64,000 nucleotides of DNA from Corynebacterium jeikeium (GTDB taxonomy: Bacteria; Actinomycetota; Actinomycetes; Mycobacteriales; Mycobacteriaceae). The stretch is taken from assembly GCA_003955985.1 (NCBI GenBank), contig CP033784.1, positions 1,860,001 through 1,924,000 on the forward strand, in the 5' to 3' direction. The notes beneath the pieces are model-generated. The model ran no database searches, had not been told where the DNA came from, and saw only the letters and a list, made by a program, of their open reading frames with translations. The position numbers and the translations under genes are program-made. Below are positions 25,290 through 33,325 of the stretch, one piece after another. Position 1 is the stretch's first letter. Each line of letters opens with the position of its first letter.

Positions 25290-26711
25290 ATGCCTACGAA
25301 GTACGATCTCGCCATCATCGGATCGGGAGGCGGCGCGTTCGCCGCTGCGATCCGCGCCAGCACGCTCGGGAAGTCGGTGGTGATGATCGAGCGCGGGACG
25401 CTCGGCGGCACCTGCGTGAACACGGGCTGCGTCCCGTCGAAGGCGCTCATTGCCGCAGCCGGCGCGCGGCACGTCGCGGTCGACGCCGCAACCCGGTTCC
25501 CCGGGATCACGACGACGGCGGATCCCGTAGACATGCCCGCGCTGATCGCTGGGAAGCAAGCGTTGGTGGAGTCGCTGCGCGGCGAGAAGTACGCCGACGT
25601 CGCCGACTCCTACGGCTGGCAGGTCCGACGCGGCGACGCCTCGTTCGTGGGCACCCCTGATGCGCCGGTTCTCGATGTTGCCGGATCCGACGGAAGCGTC
25701 GAGACCATCGAGGCCCACCACTACCTGGTCGCGACTGGTTCTCGCCCGTGGGCACCGCCGATCGACGGCCTGAAGGAGACCGGATACCTGACCTCGACCA
25801 CGGCGATGGAGCTGACGGAGGTCCCCGAGTCGCTGCTGGTGCTCGGCGGCGGCTACGTCGCCCTGGAGCAGGCGCAGCTGTTCGCCCGCCTCGGCTCGCA
25901 GGTCACGCTGCTCGTGCGGTCCCGGCTCGCCTCGAAGGAGGAGCCGGAGGTGTCGAAGGCGCTCCAGGAGGTGTTCGCCGACGGGGGCATCCGCGTCGTC
26001 AGCCGCGCAGTGCCCACCCGGGTCTCCCGCGGCACGGGAGGCGAGGCCGTCGTGACCGCCGCCTTGTCCGGCGGCTCGCAGGAGTTCCGCGCCGACCAGG
26101 TCCTGGTCGCCCTCGGACGCCGTCCCGTCACCGATGGCCTGAACCTCGATGCGGTCGGGGTGAATACCGGAGACTCCGGCGAGGTGGTCGTCTCCGACCG
26201 GCTGCAGTCCTCGAACCCGCGGGTCTGGGCCGCGGGCGACGTGACCGGGCACCCCGAGTTCGTCTACGTCGCCGCCCACCACGGCACCCTCGTCGCCGAG
26301 AACGCGTTCGCCGACGCCGACCGGTCCGTCGACTACGCCCGCCTGCCGCGGGTGACGTTCACCGGGCCCGCGATCGGCGCGGTCGGGATGACCGAGAAGG
26401 ACGTCCTCGCCGCGGGGATCCACTGCGACTGCCGCGTCCTGCCCTTGCACCACGTGCCCCGCGCCTTGGTCAACCGCGACACCCGCGGGTTCATCAAGAT
26501 CGTCGTGAACGCCGAGACGAAAGAGATCCTCGGCCTGACCGCCGTCGCCAAGGACGCCGGGGAGCTCGCCGCCGCAGGCGTCCACGTGCTCGGCAGGACC
26601 GTCGCCGAGGTCGCCAACGCCTGGGCCCCCTACCTGACCATGGCCGAGGGCATCCGGATCGCCGCGAAGGCCTTCACCACCGACCCGTCGCTGCTGTCGT
26701 GCTGCGCATGA
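25290..26711 (+). CDS. merA: Mercuric(II) reductase
   Basis: This 473-residue flavoprotein disulphide reductase reduces Hg(II) to Hg(0) with NADPH. The redox-active pair is Cys42/Cys47 in GGTCVNTGCVPSK, the FAD motif is GSGGGAFAAAIRA, the NAD(P) motif GGGYVALEQAQLFARLG, and the C-terminal vicinal pair that distinguishes MerA is Cys471-Cys472 (LLSCCA). No N-terminal HMA domain is fused. The ATG at 25290 follows ACAGGAGC. The gene is much richer in GC than the core genes, suggesting transfer from a high-GC actinobacterium. The stop overlaps the next start (ATGA). Confidence 0.9.
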   Translation: MPTKYDLAIIGSGGGAFAAAIRASTLGKSVVMIERGTLGGTCVNTGCVPSKALIAAAGARHVAVDAATRFPGITTTADPVDMPALIAGKQALVESLRGEKYADVADSYGWQVRRGDASFVGTPDAPVLDVAGSDGSVETIEAHHYLVATGSRPWAPPIDGLKETGYLTSTTAMELTEVPESLLVLGGGYVALEQAQLFARLGSQVTLLVRSRLASKEEPEVSKALQEVFADGGIRVVSRAVPTRVSRGTGGEAVVTAALSGGSQEFRADQVLVALGRRPVTDGLNLDAVGVNTGDSGEVVVSDRLQSSNPRVWAAGDVTGHPEFVYVAAHHGTLVAENAFADADRSVDYARLPRVTFTGPAIGAVGMTEKDVLAAGIHCDCRVLPLHHVPRALVNRDTRGFIKIVVNAETKEILGLTAVAKDAGELAAAGVHVLGRTVAEVANAWAPYLTMAEGIRIAAKAFTTDPSLLSCCA

Positions 26712-27058
26712 ACGGCAACGCAGGCAATCGGGGAGATCTCATCCTGAAGCAGACGATGAGCGCCGATCAGGACCGCGACGAATGGCGCGCCGGTCCCGTC
26801 GTCGCTGCAGTGACCGGGCTGCTCTTGCTGGCATCCTGCGCGCTTCCGTCGCTGCTCTGCTGCGGCCTGCCGTTCATCGCGGCGGGCGGAGCACTCGCAG
26901 GCGTCGGTGGGCTCCTCGGTAATCCCTGGATCATCGGTGCCGGGACCGCCGTCGTGATGGCCGTCATGGCGGGGATGCTCGTCAGGCTACGGCGGCGGCA
27001 CCGGCGCCGCAGGTCCGGCTGCTGCGAAAATCTTTCGACCGCTGATCGGAACCGGTAG
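26708..27058 (+). CDS. Small Cys-rich membrane protein, putative Hg(II) importer
   Basis: This 116-residue protein starts inside the merA stop codon, so it is translationally coupled. It has two predicted membrane helices (residues about 30-62 and 66-93). Helix 1 contains Cys44 and the vicinal pair Cys51-Cys52; a further Cys-Cys pair (105-106) sits in the basic C-terminal tail. Two helices plus paired cysteines resemble MerF/MerT-type mercury importers, which feed Hg(II) to MerA, but I do not recognise it as a named family. An in-frame ATG at codon 17 is an alternative start. Confidence 0.6.
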   Translation: MNGNAGNRGDLILKQTMSADQDRDEWRAGPVVAAVTGLLLLASCALPSLLCCGLPFIAAGGALAGVGGLLGNPWIIGAGTAVVMAVMAGMLVRLRRRHRRRRSGCCENLSTADRNR

Positions 27059-27250
27059 TTCGAGCGGATCCAGCGATCACTGCCACCTGCGGAGGCCGCT
27101 GAAATCGAAGCCCGACGGGAGAAGGAGGAGCCAAAAGCGTTCGAATCAACCGGTGACGAGGATAATACTGAGGCTGGATCCCGGCCGTCGCGACGCGGTC
27201 TCCGCTTCCGCCGAGACGAGAAAGGGTTGTGGGCACCTAGGCTGGGCGGC

Positions 27251-27520
27251 ATGAACGACATGACCATAGCGTCCGGCCCGGGGATCCCCGACGGTGCGGT
27301 CATCGCCGCCGATCTCGCGGAGCGTTTCGCGAAATCGTCGACTCCAGGCGGCCAGGGCGTCAACACGACGGACGGCAAAGTCCAGCTTTCCATCGATGTC
27401 GCGGAATGCGCATCGCTTACCGACGCCCAGCGTCACCGTATCTCGCGCAACCTCGAGCACCGCCTAGACGGCTCCGTCTTTACCGTGACTGCGTCGACTC
27501 AGCGGTCTGTGTTTCGCTAG
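27251..27520 (+). pseudogene. ArfB/release-factor-like GGQ protein, C-terminally truncated
   Basis: These 89 codons match the catalytic domain of ArfB/YaeJ-like ribosome rescue peptidyl-tRNA hydrolases: SSTPGGQGVNTTDGKVQLSI with the GGQ tripeptide. The family normally continues after QRSQxxNRxxA with a helix and a Lys/Arg-rich tail that enters the ribosome; here the frame stops right after TQRSVFR. It is therefore probably broken. The same frame extends upstream to 27062 without a stop (FERIQRSLPPAEAAEIEARR...), a stretch I cannot assign; it may be debris of a DUF222/HNH protein. Confidence 0.6.
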
Positions 27521-27647
27521 TGGTCCTCTCGCCTGCACCTGCGACACAGCCTCGTGCCCCCGGGCCGTAGCGTTCGGGGGAGCACAATAGCCCCAGTCCT
27601 CATCACGTCCCGGGATCAAAGAGTTCATCGCAGAGGTTAAGCACTAC

Positions 27648-27679
27648 ACGTTGAACTTGAACTCGACGGAGTGTCGTCG
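27648..27679 (-). repeat. ychF-tail att-like copy 5
   Basis: The minus strand reads R-H-S-V-E-F-K-F-N-V-stop. It separates the mercury module from the plasmid-like module. The plus-strand continuation (GATAAATAACTATTCG) resembles that of copy 3. Confidence 0.7.
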
Positions 27680-27727
27680 ATAAATAACTATTCGATGCGC
27701 AAAGTACAACGAAATACCGCTAGAAAC

Positions 27728-27835
27728 AGACAACATATGGGGGTGCACAGAAACACATATAGGTTCTGCGGAAAACCTATAGGGTGCGTCGCTAAAAACC
27801 GCTGTGCGCGAAAAACATAAAGGGTTTACGGACCC
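27728..27835 (+). repeat. Iteron-like direct repeats
   Basis: About five degenerate units of 20-23 bp follow one another, sharing an A-rich start and a C/TATAGGG-type core: AACATATGGGGGTGC, AACACATATAGGTTCTGCGG, AAACCTATAGGGTGCG, AAAACCGCTGTGCGCG, AAAAACATAAAGGG. Such arrays are typical of plasmid replication origins or copy control. No rep gene lies next to it. The remaining 27836-27960 shows no gene. Confidence 0.45.
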
Positions 27836-27960
27836 GGTCCCAGACCCCTCAATACTCTGAGCCGGAAGAATGGAAAGTGGAAGGTTGATGTATCCCCACT
27901 ATTTATTTTTTCCGTTTTTCGGAGTACATCGGGAGCTACAACTGCGGACCAGCTCTGTGT

Positions 27961-28209
27961 GAACTAGATGAGAAGGCGCAGCAGCGAATCATCGACGCTG
28001 GACAGTTGGTGCTGCGGGCACGCGAGCGGCACCCCCAGCGGTCACTCGCGGAGCACTACAACCCGTTATCGATGGACCCAATTCTGCTCAAGGCTCACAA
28101 CAACTTGGACCGGGAAGTCGATAAGGCTTTCGATGTGGCACGCAAACTCACCAACGAGCGCCAGCGCCAGGAGCTACTGTTCGCCAGCTACGGGGAGTTG
28201 GCGAGGGGC
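27961..28209 (+). pseudogene. DNA methyltransferase (MmeI/Eco57I-like) C-terminal fragment
   Basis: One open stretch reads ELDEKAQQRIIDAGQLVLRA then RSLAEHYNPLSMDPILLKAH and LDREVDKAF, ending ELLFASYGEL. This matches the C-terminal end of large type IIL/YeeA-like adenine methyltransferases (LYDPLTMPxxLLKAHxxLDxxVDxAY). The rest of the roughly 900-residue enzyme is absent. From 28210 to 28432 I see no gene. Confidence 0.65.
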
Positions 28210-28432
28210 TATGTCTCCTCGCTTTCATCAAAATCGAAACCACCAGCAGGGTCGTTCCCCGTGCGGGTGATTTTGATCGGTCCCGCTGCTGGGTGTAGAA
28301 CCCTGTCGCTGGCAACGCCGGGAACTATGACTGTGCCCGACGAGAACACGTCACTGCCATAACGCGGCTCACGGTAGACGAACATGGGTCGTTCACTACT
28401 ACTGGTGGATTTCGGTTTTGGTGGTGGGGGGA

Positions 28433-29287
28433 TTACCGCCGCCGGCCTCGATTTTTCCGTTGAGGAGGGCGTTGACTACTTCCCGATTGTGAAATGGGCC
28501 GATGGCGCGGTGAAGAGGAACCAGTCACCTGGAAGAGATCGATCCAGTCGCTGGTGTGCAATCTGGGAGGTAGGGTCGCGGGGTCGATTCCTCGCGAGCG
28601 CAACCATGATTGTGTCTCTGAACGTGATGAAAACAACCCTGCCCTTCGGAGAATTTCCCCTATCCCGCGTCCCCGGGCAGTGAAAACGGTGTGCACCATC
28701 GCCTGAAAGGCTTTGCGCTGCTCTATCGGAATCTTCGGGTCACCCACCCGGCGGATCACTAAGATCCCCCCGTCAACGTTTGGCTGTGGCCGGAAAGCAG
28801 ACCTTGGTACTCGGGAACCAAGGTGAAACGTGAACCATGGGGACCACTGAGCCGTCATCATCGTGCTTGCACCTACCCCGGCCCGGCGGCGAGCGACTTC
28901 CCACTGCATGAGGAGTACAGCGTCAGTCCATGCCGGCGCATGCAACAACTTTCGAAGAATGGCAGTGGTGAGGTGAAAGGGAATGTTTCCCACAATGACG
29001 CAGGGAGTGGCGGGTAACCGGAAGTTAAGGAAATCATCATGGACCACTTCGACCGACGCCGAGGCGGTCTTTTTTGTGAGTTTGGCAGCTAGTTTTGCGT
29101 CTACCTCAACTGCCGTTATTGCCCTCCCCAAGTGGGATATCGGGTGAGTGAGGGCACCGCTTCCTGGCCCGATCTCAATGATGGGGCCGGAGGTTTGTTT
29201 TACAAGATCGACGATGGAGTTGATGATCTTGTGGTTGGTGAGAAAATTTTGGCCATGCTCGTGACGGCCGTGTCCGTATGCAGACAT
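28433..29287 (-). CDS. erm(X): 23S rRNA (adenine2058-N6) dimethyltransferase Erm(X)
   Basis: This 284-residue enzyme has the length and sequence of Erm(X), the macrolide-lincosamide-streptogramin B resistance methylase of corynebacteria. Motifs are GQNFLTNHKIINSIVDLV, the SAM loop EIGPGSGALT (residues about 38-47), the acidic EVD and HDDF, and the catalytic NIPF (about 101-104). The ATG at 29287 follows AAGGAGC; an upstream ATG would add 14 residues not found in the family. The basic tail (PQRKNRGRRR) is normal. Expression should be inducible through the leader peptide at 29389-29436. It is not bracketed by two IS1249 copies as in Tn5432. Confidence 0.95.
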   Translation of the reverse strand: MSAYGHGRHEHGQNFLTNHKIINSIVDLVKQTSGPIIEIGPGSGALTHPISHLGRAITAVEVDAKLAAKLTKKTASASVEVVHDDFLNFRLPATPCVIVGNIPFHLTTAILRKLLHAPAWTDAVLLMQWEVARRRAGVGASTMMTAQWSPWFTFHLGSRVPRSAFRPQPNVDGGILVIRRVGDPKIPIEQRKAFQAMVHTVFTARGRGIGEILRRAGLFSSRSETQSWLRSRGIDPATLPPRLHTSDWIDLFQVTGSSSPRHRPISQSGSSQRPPQRKNRGRRR

Positions 29288-29314
29288 CAGGTGTGCTCCT
29301 TGGATTTGAAAGGG

Positions 29315-29397
29315 AGCCGGGCATGACAAATAGCCGCCCGGCTAAAGGACCGGAGCGGTTTCTAACCTGCGGGAGGGAGAAAACCGCCTTAGCGGTT
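29315..29397 (-). promoter_or_regulatory. erm(X) attenuator hairpins
   Basis: Between leader and erm(X) there are competing stems. AACCGC (29382-29387) can pair with GCGGTT at 29392-29397, inside the leader end, or with GCGGTT at 29355-29360. A further stem AGCCGGGC/GCCCGGCT (29315-29322 with 29336-29343) lies just before the methylase ribosome site. This is the layout of translational attenuation, in which a drug-stalled ribosome on the leader frees the erm start. Confidence 0.7.
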
Positions 29398-29436
29398 GGT
29401 GAGCGGCCGCATGAAAACGGAACCTGAAATCAACAT
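29389..29436 (-). CDS. Erm(X) leader peptide
   Basis: A 15-codon gene encodes MLISGSVFMRPLTNR, a variant of the known Erm(X) leader. It starts 149 bp upstream of erm(X). Macrolide-dependent stalling on this peptide is expected to induce the methylase. Changes in the SVFMRPL part relative to the leader I remember (GTAFLRLR) could alter which drugs induce it; that comparison is from memory. Confidence 0.8.
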   Translation of the reverse strand: MLISGSVFMRPLTNR

Positions 29437-29964
29437 GGGCCTATCGTATCCAATTAATTTCGCAGGGTCCAATACGGTGAGAAAGAAGACAACCGCACCG
29501 CAACAGTGCAAGACCTCTCTGGATTGGAATTTAATTGAACATGGGTTTGGGGTACGACGCGCCCTACTCGGAGTGGCACGGACACTACGGCTGCGCGCCC
29601 ACACACAACAGTAAAGAGCTCGGCAATGCACAGACACGTAACGAGAGCGCCACAAATGTATGTACGTTTAAGTTACAGCATCGACACTGACGCTCCACAT
29701 GGAGGGACGGCCGCAGCCCTGCAGCAAGCACACGGCAGGGTGTCTGCTTCGGGCGACGTGAAATTACGCAGAAAAATACGAAACACATCACCGCAGGTCA
29801 CGGTAGGTATTTGCGGGTCATTTCGTAATCTCGTAAACGAAAAGAACAAAACTACGAAACACAAAAACATACGTTGAGCAGCGTAAATGGTTTTCGTTTC
29901 GTAATTTTTCCACTTTTTGAAGAAAATCTAAATAAGAAGAGACACCTTGATTGCGATTGTGTCC

Positions 29965-30313
29965 CGTGTCACATAGCTGCAACCCCTGCAGCGTGCCCTC
30001 AACGAGGACGCTCTGTGTCGTAGACATGTGCCTGCAATGCGTGTCTGTGTCTCTCTCTTAAAAGGTTTGGGTCGAAATACCGCAAAATTACGAAACACCG
30101 CCGAAATGTGACGTGCCTATGCAGGTCACAGCGTTATCGCGTGTTTCGTAGTTTTGTTCTTTTCGTTTGCGGAAATCACGAAACCGCAGGTAGAGCGTTT
30201 CGTAATTTTTTCGTATTTTGATCGGCAAATTACGAAACGAGGTCAAAACTACGAAACGAGCGCGCTACAGACGTGTCACAGGTCATAAAAAGGCGCGCCC
30301 CTTGCGTGTCACC
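29965..30313 (+). repeat. 349-bp direct repeat, copy R1
   Basis: The segment is repeated at 30332-30680 with the same length and roughly 90 percent identity by eye. Each copy contains GTGTCACATAGCT, CTTAAAAGGTTTGGGTCGAA, and several 12-mers GTTTCGTAATTT or its complement AAATTACGAAAC. More of these 12-mers lie outside (29821-29905). The region has no gene between 29437 and 31126; it looks like plasmid origin or partition DNA. Confidence 0.85.
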
Positions 30314-30331
30314 GTGACGCAGCATCCCGGC

Positions 30332-30680
30332 CGTGTCACATAGCTACAACCCCTGCAGCGTGCCCTCAATGAGGACGGTCTATGTCGTAGACATGTGCCC
30401 GTAATGTGCGTCTGTGTCTCTCCCTTAAAAGGTTTGGGTCGAAATGCCGCAAAATTACGAAACATCCCCGAAATGTGACGTGTCTGTGCAGGTCACAGCG
30501 TTATCGCGTGTTTCGTAATTTGGTTTTCCGATTTTCGTAGTTCTACGAAACCGCAGGTAGAGCGTTTCGTAATTTTTTCGTATTTTGATCGGCAAATTAC
30601 GAAACGAGGTCAAAACTACGAAACGAGCACACTATAGACGTGTCACAGGTCACAAAAAGGCGCGCCCCTTGCGTGTCACC
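30332..30680 (+). repeat. 349-bp direct repeat, copy R2
   Basis: This is the second copy, starting with CGTGTCACATAGCTACAACC and ending GCGCGCCCCTTGCGTGTCACC. It differs from R1 mainly in the block 30515-30555, where the motif spacing changes. Between R1 and R2 are only 18 bp. The 12-mer occurs on both strands, pairing AAATTACGAAAC with GTTTCGTAATTT in hairpins. Confidence 0.85.
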
Positions 30681-30779
30681 ATGCCGCCACACAACAGCTG
30701 CCCCACCACAACACCCCAGCCGTGCCACGTGGCGTGTAGAAACGTGCTCGGTTCGATTCGTAAAGATTAGGTCGCAGGC

Positions 30780-31126
30780 TATTGTGCGCGACGCATAAGT
30801 TCCGTACGATGGCCCCCAGACCGTATGTGGCGTTTTAATTCGTTTTTGGTTTAGCCAGCCGCATACGGGGGATAACCCCGAGGATAATTCATAAAGAGAC
30901 AGCCTCTCGACCGTGATAGGCGCGGTTCCTCCGACGAGATAGACCGGTCGGCAACGGCATTGCCAACCACAAAAGCGGTCAGGTAGGGAGTAAGCGCTCC
31001 CGTAAAGCGATGGGACGGCAGACCACCGTTCTAGCGAGTTGAGCACGGCACTCCAAGCCGCCTGAATAGCAAGCCGGTAAAGCACCCCGCTCCGGGACAG
31101 ATCAATCTGCCCAGGAGCGTTTTTCT
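30780..31126 (+). ncRNA. Structured leader or ncRNA with terminator before the excisionase gene
   Basis: This gene-free stretch is rich in hairpins: CCGTATGTGGC with GCCGCATACGG (30821-30831 and 30858-30868), GGGG-ATAA-CCCC, GGCAA-CGGCA-TTGCC and GGGAG-TAAGCG-CTCCC. It ends in a strong stem at 31087-31119 (CGCTCC, GGG, CAGAT with ATCTG, CCC, GGAGCG) followed by TTTTT, i.e. an intrinsic terminator. The terminator arm overlaps the AGGAG of the excisionase gene, whose ATG starts 3 bases after the T run. This arrangement suggests attenuation or a small plasmid RNA; I do not recognise a known RNA family. Confidence 0.5.
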
Positions 31127-31195
31127 ATGTCCGAAAAGGACACGACTACCGCCGTCGCGCCACGCTTTTACACGCTGCAGGAACTCGCCGATCTC

Positions 31196-32606
31196 GGGTT
31201 AAGTAGCAAAAAGTGTGTCCGCTCGGCGTGTTGCGGGGCGGGCACACCGTTTGTTACTTCATGGGGCCTTTTCTGATTCCTATCGAGTGTTCGTACTCGG
31301 TTGGGATAGCGTTGTCGTAGAAGGCTGGTCGGCCTGTTTCATGGTCGGCTTTGTTGTGGTCTTCTTCGACAAGATCGTTGACTTTGGCGAGTTGATCTTG
31401 GCCGAAATTGCACTGCCTGGCGATCTTTAATGGGTCGTCAGGCAGTTGCGTTTTCGAGTGCAGGTACCACTCGAGCATTTTTCGTTGGCGTTCCCCGGAC
31501 CTGCCGCGATGCGCGTCGGCGATGCGTTTGAGCCCGGCGTTGATGCCGCCTTCCAGACTGTTTGTCGTTGAAGCCCAGCGTTGAGGCTCAAGCGCATTCG
31601 GTGGTGGCTGCAGGTAGGTAAACAGCCATCCTTTCCGTGAGAGGTGCAGCAGGGAGTTGTATGCCTTGCGAACTCGCAGATGGGTCCATTCCCACTGGTT
31701 GTTGAGTGTGCGGCGCTCTTTTGACACGGGCGTTTTCTCGTTGAGGAATGCTTTGAATACCTGTCCGAAGTCGTGCAGACGCAGCGTCCACTCCCGTGCC
31801 TGGTCGAGTGTGGTGATACGGGTCAGTTTCAACGCCAGGGCGTAGATGGCTTTGCCGGCGTCGGTGCGTGGTCGTGATGTGGTGTAGCGGCGGATGACGC
31901 GTTGCGCATGGACGAGGCATCGTTGGATTATCGCGTTCGGCCAGCAGGCTTTAATCGCAGTAAGTGCGCCTTGTCCGCCGTCGAGGACGACGCAGAGCGG
32001 CTCAGCGATTTTGCGGAGTAGCTGCGTGTAGGCGTGGGCGGTTTCGTGTTTGGTCCAGTGCCATGCGATGACGTGGTCGTGGCTGGCTGCGACGAGCAAG
32101 CATCCGGCGGCGGTGTAGGTACCGTCGATGAAGATCTGGTCGTAGATGCGCTGTGGGTCACCGTCGTTGGGGATGTCGATGAGCCAGAACGGTTTGAATC
32201 GGCGGTCAAGTGTCCAACGGCTTACCCCTTGTTGCTGGGCGAGTTCAGACAACGTTGCTGTGGAGGTGGCATAAGAGACGAAGGCTTTAAAGTCGCGGGT
32301 CTGCGTGCGGTCGGTGCGGGTTCGTGTCGTGGAACTGCCGCAGTTCGGGTCCTTGCATCGCCACCTGGTTGTGCCTTTAGAAGTGGTTCCGTTTTTCTTC
32401 ATTTGCCCAGCGCATATCGGGCATCGTGGTCTGTTTTTACTCACCCGGAAAGCACACCAACCCCCGATTAGCACATGCGGGTGCCATTCCGGTGGATTGA
32501 ACACTAATCGGGCGGATATAAGGTCTTGATGCTTATATCCGCCCGATTTACCCAGCCTAATCAGCAGTAATGCTGAAAGTCAGACACACTTTTTGCTACT
32601 TAACCC
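31196..32606 (-). mobile_element. IS1249-like element (IS256 family)
   Basis: The element is 1411 bp long with perfect 24-bp inverted ends beginning GGGTTAAGTAGCAAAAAGTG and an 8-bp target duplication CCGATCTC (31188-31195 and 32607-32614). It carries one transposase gene reading leftwards. Both ends and the duplication are intact, so the insertion is probably recent. Confidence 0.9.
31254..32444 (-). CDS. IS1249-family transposase
   Basis: This is a mutator/IS256-type DDE transposase with an N-terminal zinc ribbon (RPRCPICAGQMKK, later CKDPNCG), an HTH (LSELAQQQGVSRWTLDRRFK), the first catalytic Asp in FIDGTYTAAGCLL, the second in VVLDGGQGALTAI and the C-terminal Glu region TTNSLEGGINAGLKR. 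I chose the GTG at 32444 (VSKNRPRC), the usual start of this family (396 codons); an ATG at 32504 would add 20 residues. The gene looks intact. Confidence 0.88.
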   Translation of the reverse strand: MSKNRPRCPICAGQMKKNGTTSKGTTRWRCKDPNCGSSTTRTRTDRTQTRDFKAFVSYATSTATLSELAQQQGVSRWTLDRRFKPFWLIDIPNDGDPQRIYDQIFIDGTYTAAGCLLVAASHDHVIAWHWTKHETAHAYTQLLRKIAEPLCVVLDGGQGALTAIKACWPNAIIQRCLVHAQRVIRRYTTSRPRTDAGKAIYALALKLTRITTLDQAREWTLRLHDFGQVFKAFLNEKTPVSKERRTLNNQWEWTHLRVRKAYNSLLHLSRKGWLFTYLQPPPNALEPQRWASTTNSLEGGINAGLKRIADAHRGRSGERQRKMLEWYLHSKTQLPDDPLKIARQCNFGQDQLAKVNDLVEEDHNKADHETGRPAFYDNAIPTEYEHSIGIRKGPMK

Positions 32607-33025
32607 CCGATCTCGGCGTCGGCTCCGAGTCCACGTTGCGAAAAGCTATTAAAGAGGGCCGTCTTTCATTCCACCGTTTCGGCACCGCCTATCGGATTCG
32701 CCAAGACGATCTCGACGCCTACCTCGCGGCCGCACGCCGCCCTGCCCCGCAGCTATTCGACGGCTTCGTCGATGCCGTCGTGAATGCAGCGCCCCAACTG
32801 ACAGATGAGCAGCGCCAGCAGCTCGTCACGGTGCTGGGCGGTGTGAAGCACTAATGCGGACAAACCCGCCTACGACGAGATCCCGCCGCTTAGCTCAGCT
32901 AGTCAGGCTGGGTCTTGAACTGAGTGCGAGGGCTGATGGGTGATGGCCGTGCTACTACACACGCGCGCTCCACCGTCGTGCCCCGAGTCCAAATAAACAG
33001 TTCATTCAACCAAGGAGAACAAACC

Positions 33026-33325
33026 ATGTCTTTCAGAGACGATTACGCAGCAGCGCTGCGCGATGAGCAGCAAGCAAAAGATACCGTGAACGAGGCGCGC
33101 CGTGCACACAAAGCGACAAAGGAGCGCCTTGCGCAGTTGCGCAAGTATGCCGAAGAGTTCGAGGTGAATCTCGACGGTGACAAGTCCGCCAGCACCGAAG
33201 GGGACGGTGACAAGTCCGCCAGCACCGAAGGGGACAGCGATACACCTGAGAACGGTGACGGCGACACGCCTGAGAGCACCGAGGGCAGTAAGCCGAAGCG
33301 GCATCTAGAAGTTGTACCCGACTAA
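33026..33325 (+). CDS. Small acidic coiled-coil protein with internal repeats
   Basis: This 99-residue protein has an N-terminal helix likely to form a coiled coil (YAAALRDEQQAKDTVNEARR, up to about residue 45) and an acidic, disordered second half with two exact copies of GDKSASTEGD and two related units (GDSDTPENGD, GDTPESTEG). RBS AAGGAG precedes the ATG. I do not recognise a family. Similar small proteins lie near mobilisation genes on corynebacterial plasmids; its role is unknown. Confidence 0.6.
   Translation: MSFRDDYAAALRDEQQAKDTVNEARRAHKATKERLAQLRKYAEEFEVNLDGDKSASTEGDGDKSASTEGDSDTPENGDGDTPESTEGSKPKRHLEVVPD

Larger units (their letters stand above)
31127..32854 (+). pseudogene. Excisionase-type HTH gene interrupted by IS1249
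   Basis: The gene starts MSEKDTTTAVAPRFYTLQEL at 31127, runs to the insertion at 31195, and resumes after the IS at 32615. Removing the IS and one target copy restores a continuous frame: LADLGVGSESTLRKAIKEGR, then FHRFGTAYRIRQDDLDAYLA, a MerR-like HTH of the excisionase/DNA-binding type, ending at 32854 (about 104 residues). It would have been a small plasmid or element regulator. In the present state it encodes no complete protein. Confidence 0.85.

Noticed and set aside
24603..26585. 660-codon open frame on the minus strand opposite merA
   Set aside because: It is a by-product of the very high GC content of merA; its translation is low-complexity and matches nothing, while merA has all catalytic motifs.
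25748..26707. Long plus-strand frame within merA, rich in Arg
   Set aside because: It is an out-of-frame reading of merA. Only the part after 26708 is taken as a real gene.
27059..27250. DUF222/HNH endonuclease gene fragment
   Set aside because: The open stretch is only suggestive (acidic linker-like sequence), with no diagnostic motif, so it is mentioned but not called.
28433..29436. erm(X) as part of a Tn5432-type composite transposon
   Set aside because: Only one IS1249-like copy is present, it is about 1.8 kb away, and it has its own target duplication in another gene.
29821..30680. Possible CRISPR array
   Set aside because: The short motifs occur in both orientations with irregular spacing and inside two long repeats; there are no unique spacers of equal length and no cas genes.
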